A DNA stretch of 64,000 nucleotides from Schoenoplectus triqueter (taxonomy: Eukaryota; Streptophyta; Magnoliopsida; Poales; Cyperaceae). The notes beneath the pieces are model-generated. The model was not told the DNA's origin, made no database searches, and saw nothing but the letters and a program-made list of their open reading frames with translations. The DNA is taken from assembly GCA_964058805.1 (NCBI GenBank), contig CAXKVV010002168.1, positions 362,555 to 426,554 of the forward strand, written 5' to 3'. Shown piece after piece: positions 57,715-64,000 of the stretch. The position numbers and the translations under genes are program-made. Every line of letters begins with the position of its first letter. The stretch's first letter is position 1.

Positions 57715-60700
57715 GTTGGGTATTTATGCGGCCCAAAATTTTAAAAAAGTCGAACAACTTGTTTAAATAGCAGTTTTTAATGCATCTTACTTATGTTTTG
57801 TGCAAAATAAGCATCATAGAATATTCATATCGATGTTTTAATTCGATAGTATTATAATTTGCATAATTAGGAGTAATTATATTAATTTGCATGAAATTAT
57901 ACGCAGTTATGCGGAATAAATATTTTAAAAACTCAATCAACATGTTTAAACAGCTGTTTTTAATGCATCTTACTTATGGTTTGTGCAAAATTAGTGTCGT
58001 AGAATATTCATATCGATGTTTTTATTGGATAATCTCCTAATAGGTATAATTATGAGTAATTATATTATTTTTTACGAAATTATATGTAGTAATGGACAAT
58101 TACCTTAAACAACTTGGTTAAACAGCAGTTTGTAATGTATCTTACTTATGTTTTACGAAAATTTAGTCTCGTAGGATATTAATATCGAAGTGTTACTTGG
58201 ACAATCTTACAACAGGCATAATTAGGAGTAAATTTATTAATTTGCACGAAATTTTGAGTATTTATTCAGCCAAAAATGAAAAAAGAATTAAACAACTTCT
58301 TTAAACAGCTTTTTAATGCATCTTACTTAATTTTTACGCAAAATTAGTGTCGTTGAACGTTCATATCGATGTGTTAATCAGATAATCTTCTAATAGGCAT
58401 AGTTAGGAGTATTTGTATTAATTTTCAGGAAATTATGTGTAGTTATGAGGTAAAAAATGTTAAAAATCTCAAACAACTCGTTTGAACAGCAGTTTCTAAT
58501 ATATCTTACTTATGTTTTATGAAAAATTAGTATCGTCGGATATTCATTTCGAAGTGTTAATCGGAGAACCTCATAATAGGCATAATTAGGAGTAATTATA
58601 TTAATTTTAACGAAATTATGAGTAGCTAGGCGGCCAAAAATTTTGAAAATCTCAAACAACTTGTTTAAACAGCAGTTTTTAACACATATTCCATATGATT
58701 TGTGCAAAATTAGCATCACAGAATGTTCGTATCGAAGTATTAATTGGAAAATCTTATAATAGGAATAATTAGGAGTGATTATATTAATTTGCATGAAATT
58801 ATTTGTAGTTATGCGGCCTAAAATTTTGAAAAACTGAAATAACTTGTTTTCAAACAGTAGTTTCTAATGTATTTTACTTATGTTTTATGAAAACTTTGTG
58901 TCGTAGGATATTCATATCGAAGTGTTAATTGGACAATCTTACAATAGGCATAATTAAGAGTAATTACATTAATTTTCACAAAATGATGGGTATTTATGCG
59001 GCCCAAAATTTTAAAAAAGTCGAACAACTTGTTTAAATAGCAGTTTTTAATGCATCTTACTTATGTTTTGTGCAAAATAAGCATCATAGAATATTCATAT
59101 CGATGTTTTAATTCGATAGTATTATAATTTGCATAATTAGGAGTAATTATATTAATTTGCATGAAATTATACGCAGTTATGCGGAATAAATATTTTAAAA
59201 ACTCAATCAACATGTTTAAACAGCTGTTTTTAATGCATCTTACTTATGGTTTGTGCAAAATTAGTGTCGTAGAATATTCATATCGATGTTTTTATTGGAT
59301 AATCTCCTAATAGGTATAATTATGAGTAATTATATTATTTTTTACGAAATTATATGTAGTAATGGACAATTACCTTAAACAACTTGGTTAAACAGCAGTT
59401 TGTAATGTATCTTACTTATGTTTTACGAAAATTTAGTCTCGTAGGATATTAATATCGAAGTGTTACTTGGACAATCTTACAATAGGCATAATTAGGAGTA
59501 AATTTATTAATTTGCACGAAATTTTGAGTATTTAATCAGCCAAAAATGAAAAAAGAATTAAACAACTTCTTTAAACAGCTTTTTAATGCATCTTACTTAA
59601 TTTTTACGCAAAATTAGTGTCGTTGAACGTTCATATCGATGTGTTAATCAGATAATCTTCTAATAGGCATAGTTAGGAGTATTTGTATTAATTTTCAGGA
59701 AATTATGTGTAGTTATGAGGTAAAAAATGTTAAAAATCTCAAACAACTCGTTTGAACAGCAGTTTCTAATATATCTTACTTATGTTTTATGAAAAATTAG
59801 TATCGTCGGATATTCATTTCGAAGTGTTAATCGGAGAACCTCATAATAGGCATAATTAGGAGTAATTATATTAATTTTAACGAAATTATGAGTAGCTAGG
59901 CGGCCAAAAATTTTGAAAATCTCAAACAACTTGTTTAAACAGCAGTTTTTAACACATATTCCATATGATTTGTGCAAAATTAGCATCACAGAATGTTCGT
60001 ATCGAAGTATTAATTGGAAAATCTTATAATAGGAATAATTAGGAGTGATTATATTAATTTGCATTAAATTATTTGTAGTTATGCGGCCTAAAATTTTGAA
60101 AAACTGAAATAACTTGTTTTAAAACAGTAGTTTCTAATGTATTTTACTTATGTTTTATGAAAACTTTGTGTCGTAGGATATTCATATCGAAGTGTTAATT
60201 GGACAATCTTACAACAGGCATAATTAAGAGTAATTACATTAATTTTCACAAAATGATGGGTATTTATGCGGCCCAAAATTTTAAAAAAGTCGAACAACTT
60301 GTTTAAATAGCAGTTTTTAATGCATCTTACTTATGTTTTGTGCAAAATAAGCATCATAGAATATTCATATCGATGTTTTAATTCGATAGTATTATAATTT
60401 GCATAATTAGGAGTAATTATATTAATTTGCATGAAATTATACGCAGTTATGCGGAATAAATATTTTAAAAACTCAATCAACATGTTTAAACAGCTGTTTT
60501 TAATGCATCTTACTTAAGGTTTGTGCAAAATTAGTGTCGTAGAATATTCATATCGATGTTTTTATTGGATAATCTCCTAATAGGTATAATTATGAGTAAT
60601 TATATTATTTTTTACGAAATTATATGTAGTAATGGACAATTACCTTAAACAACTTGGTTAAACAGCAGTTTGTAATGTATCTTACTTATGTTTTACGAAA

Positions 60701-63700
60701 ATTTAGTCTCGTAGGATATTAATATCGAAGTGTTACTTGGACAATCTTACAATAGGCATAATTAGGAGTAAATTTATTAATTTGCACGAAATTTTGAGTA
60801 TTTAATCAGCCAAAAATGAAAAAAGAATTAAACAACTTCTTTAAACAGCTTTTTAATGCATCTTACTTAATTTTTACGCAAAATTAGTGTCGTTGAACGT
60901 TCATATCGATGTGTTAATCAGATAATCTTCTAATAGGCATAGTTAGGAGTATTTGTATTAATTTTCAGGAAATTATGTGTAGTTATGAGGTAAAAAATGT
61001 TAAAAATCTCAAACAACTCGTTTGAACAGCAGTTTCTAATATATCTTACTTATGTTTTATGAAAAATTAGTATCGTCGGATATTCATTTCGAAGTGTTAA
61101 TCGGAGAACCTCATAATAGGCATAATTAGGAGTAATTATATTAATTTTAACGAAATTATGAGTAGCTAGGCGGCCAAAAATTTTGAAAATCTCAAACAAC
61201 TTGTTTAAACAGCAGTTTTTAACACATATTCCATATGATTTGTGCAAAATTAGCATCACAGAATGTTCGTATCGAAGTATTAATTGGAAAATCTTATAAT
61301 AGGAATAATTAGGAGTGATTATATTAATTTGCATGAAATTATTTGTAGTTATGCGGCCTAAAATTTTGAAAAACTGAAATAACTTGTTTTAAAACAGTAG
61401 TTTCTAATGTATTTTACTTATGTTTTATGAAAGCTTTGTGTCGTAGGATATTCATATCGAAGTGTTAATTGGACAATCTTACAATAGGCATAATTAAGAG
61501 TAATTACATTAATTTTCACAAAATGATGGGTATTTATGCGGCCCAAAATTTTAAAAAAGTCGAACAACTTGTTTAAATAGCAGTTTTTAATGCATCTTAC
61601 TTATGTTTTGTGCAAAATAAGCATCATAGAATATTCATATCGATGTTTTAATTCGATAGTATTATAATTTGCATAATTAGGAGTAATTATATTAATTTGC
61701 ATGAAATTATACGCAGTTATGCGGAATAAATATTTTAAAAACTCAATCAACATGTTTAAACAGCTGTTTTTAATGCATCTTACTTATGGTTTGTGCAAAA
61801 TTAGTGTCGTAGAATATTCATATCGATGTTTTTATTGGATAATCTCCTAATAGGTATAATTATGAGTAATTATATTATTTTTTACGAAATTATATGTAGT
61901 AATGGACAATTACCTTAAACAACTTGGTTAAACAGCAGTTTGTAATGTATCTTACTTATGTTTTATGAAAATTTAGTCTCGTAGGATATTAATATCGAAG
62001 TGTTACTTGGACAATCTTACAATAGGCATAATTAGGAGTAAATTTATTAATTTGCACGAAATTTTGAGTATTTAATCAGCCAAAAATGAAAAAAGAATTA
62101 AACAACTTCTTTAAACAGCTTTTTAATGCATCTTACTTAATTTTTACGCAAAATTAGTGTCGTTGAACGTTCATATCGATGTGTTAATCAGATAATCTTC
62201 TAATAGGCATAGTTAGGAGTATTTGTATTAATTTTCAGGAAATTATGTGTAGTTATGAGGTAAAAAATGTTAAAAATCTCAAACAACTCGTTTGAACAGC
62301 AGTTTCTAATATATCTTACTTATGTTTTATGAAAAATTAGTATCGTCGGATATTCATTTCGAAGTGTTAATCGGAGAACCTCATAATAGGCATAATTAGG
62401 AGTAATTATATTAATTTTAACGAAATTATGAGTAGCTAGGCGGCCAAAAATTTTGAAAATCTCAAACAACTTGTTTAAACAGCAGTTTTTAACACATATT
62501 CCATATGATTTGTGCAAAATTAGCATCACAGAATGTTCGTATCGAAGTATTAATTGGAAAATCTTATAATAGGAATAATTAGGAGTGATTATATTAATTT
62601 GCATGAAATTATTTGTAGTTATGCGGCCTAAAATTTTGAAAAACTGAAATAACTTGTTTTAAAACAGTAGTTTCTAATGTATTTTACTTATGTTTTATGA
62701 AAACTTTGTGTCGTAGGATATTCATATCGAAGTGTTAATTGGACAATCTTACAATAGGCATAATTAAGAGTAATTACATTAATTTTCACAAAATGATGGG
62801 TATTTATGCGGCCCAAAATTTTAAAAAAGTCGAACAACTTGTTTAAATAGCAGTTTTTAATGCATCTTACTTATGTTTTGTGCAAAATAAGCATCATAGA
62901 ATATTCATATCGATGTTTTAATTCGATAGTATTATAATTTGCATAATTAGGAGTAATTATATTAATTTGCATGAAATTATACGCAGTTATGCGGAATAAA
63001 TATTTTAAAAACTCAATCAACATGTTTAAACAGCTGTTTTTAATGCATCTTACTTATGGTTTGTGCAAAATTAGTGTCGTAGAATATTCATATCGATGTT
63101 TTTATTGGATAATCTCCTAATAGGTATAATTATGAGTAATTATATTATTTTTTACGAAATTATATGTAGTAATGGACAATTACCTTAAACAACTTGGTTA
63201 AACAGCAGTTTGTAATGTATCTTACTTATGTTTTACGAAAATTTAGTCTCGTAGGATATTAATATCGAAGTGTTACTTGGACAATCTTACAATAGGCATA
63301 ATTAGGAGTAAATTTATTAATTTGCACGAAATTTTGAGTATTTAATCAGCCAAAAATGAAAAAAGAATTAAACAACTTCTTTAAACAGCTTTTTAATGCA
63401 TCTTACTTAATTTTTACGCAAAATTAGTGTCGTTGAACGTTCATATCGATGTGTTAATCAGATAATCTTCTAATAGGCATAGTTAGGAGTATTTGTATTA
63501 ATTTTCAGGAAATTATGTGTAGTTATGAGGTAAAAAATGTTAAAAATCTCAAACAACTCGTTTGAACAGCAGTTTCTAATATATCTTACTTATGTTTTAT
63601 GAAAAATTAGTATCGTCGGATATTCATTTCGAAGTGTTAATCGGAGAACCTCATAATAGGCATAATTAGGAGTAATTATATTAATTTTAACGAAATTATG

Positions 63701-64000
63701 AGTAGCTAGGCGGCCAAAAATTTTGAAAATCTCAAACAACTTGTTTAAACAGCAGTTTTTAACACATATTCCATATGATTTGTGCAAAATTAGCATCACA
63801 GAATGTTCGTATCGAAGTATTAATTGGAAAATCTTATAATAGGAATAATTAGGAGTGATTATATTAATTTGCATGAAATTATTTGTAGTTATGCGGCCTA
63901 AAATTTTGAAAAACTGAAATAACTTGTTTTAAAACAGTAGTTTCTAATGTATTTTACTTATGTTTTATGAAAACTTTGTGTCGTAGGATATTCATATCGA
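57715..64000. repeat. 181-bp satellite, uniform 1270-bp higher-order repeat
   Basis: Units start at 57715, 58985, 60255, 61525 and 62795 (the last cut by the window end), all exactly 1270 bp and nearly identical. They lack the 30-bp duplication and share a private variant, ATACGCAG where the left part has ATATGCAG. From the third unit the TTAATCAGCC variant also appears to be shared (first seen near 59530). A small set of point differences, such as a TTTTCAAACAG/TTTTAAAACAG site, marks successive amplification steps. The monomer length is typical of plant centromeric satellites, but I do not recognise the family. Confidence 0.93.

Overview
The window is eukaryotic and almost certainly from a flowering plant. 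It is pure repeat: two unrelated satellite arrays and two Ty3/gypsy LTR retrotransposons, with no ordinary single-copy host gene, rRNA or tRNA gene that I can see. The CRM-like and Tat/Ogre-like protein sets are plant lineages. Frequent GTGGGCCCCAC-type promoter motifs hint at a monocot, but I cannot name the species.

Layout. (1) 1-9809 and 15522-21876: a GC- and CpG-rich satellite with a 58-bp monomer, organised into irregular higher-order repeats. (2) 9810-15521, minus strand: a 5.7-kb CRM-like chromovirus nested in that satellite, with 662-bp LTRs and a CCCAG target-site duplication. Two nonsense codons and one frameshift disable it. (3) 21879-50014, plus strand: a giant Tat/Ogre-lineage element of 28.1 kb with 6.14-kb LTRs that are about 99.9% identical. 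Its sense genes are gag (28163-31558), a protease ORF (31516-33897) and RT/RNase H/aRNH/integrase (33863-37252). (4) 50015-64000: an AT-rich satellite with a monomer near 181 bp in a 7-monomer, 1270-bp higher-order repeat. It begins as an alternating 1270/1296-bp dimer and then becomes a uniform 1270-bp array.

The Tat element is the most interesting object. Downstream of pol it carries an antisense gene (42634 to 38984) for a plant-mobile-domain protein, with five GT-AG introns, all phase 1, joining six exons in one frame. Its long transcribed leader (R-U5) holds families of small inverted repeats whose loops are conserved while the stems change in a compensated way. This suggests a structured RNA leader. 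More hairpin modules, two of them next to TATA boxes, lie between the antisense gene and the 3' LTR.

The element sits exactly where one satellite gives way to the other and has no target-site duplication. This implies recombination between copies at different loci, or an assembly join inside the LTR. A CRM element in one satellite and a 181-bp monomer in the other make a centromeric or pericentromeric origin plausible, but this is inferred. Coordinates of repeats, hairpins and splice sites were read by eye from the sequence.
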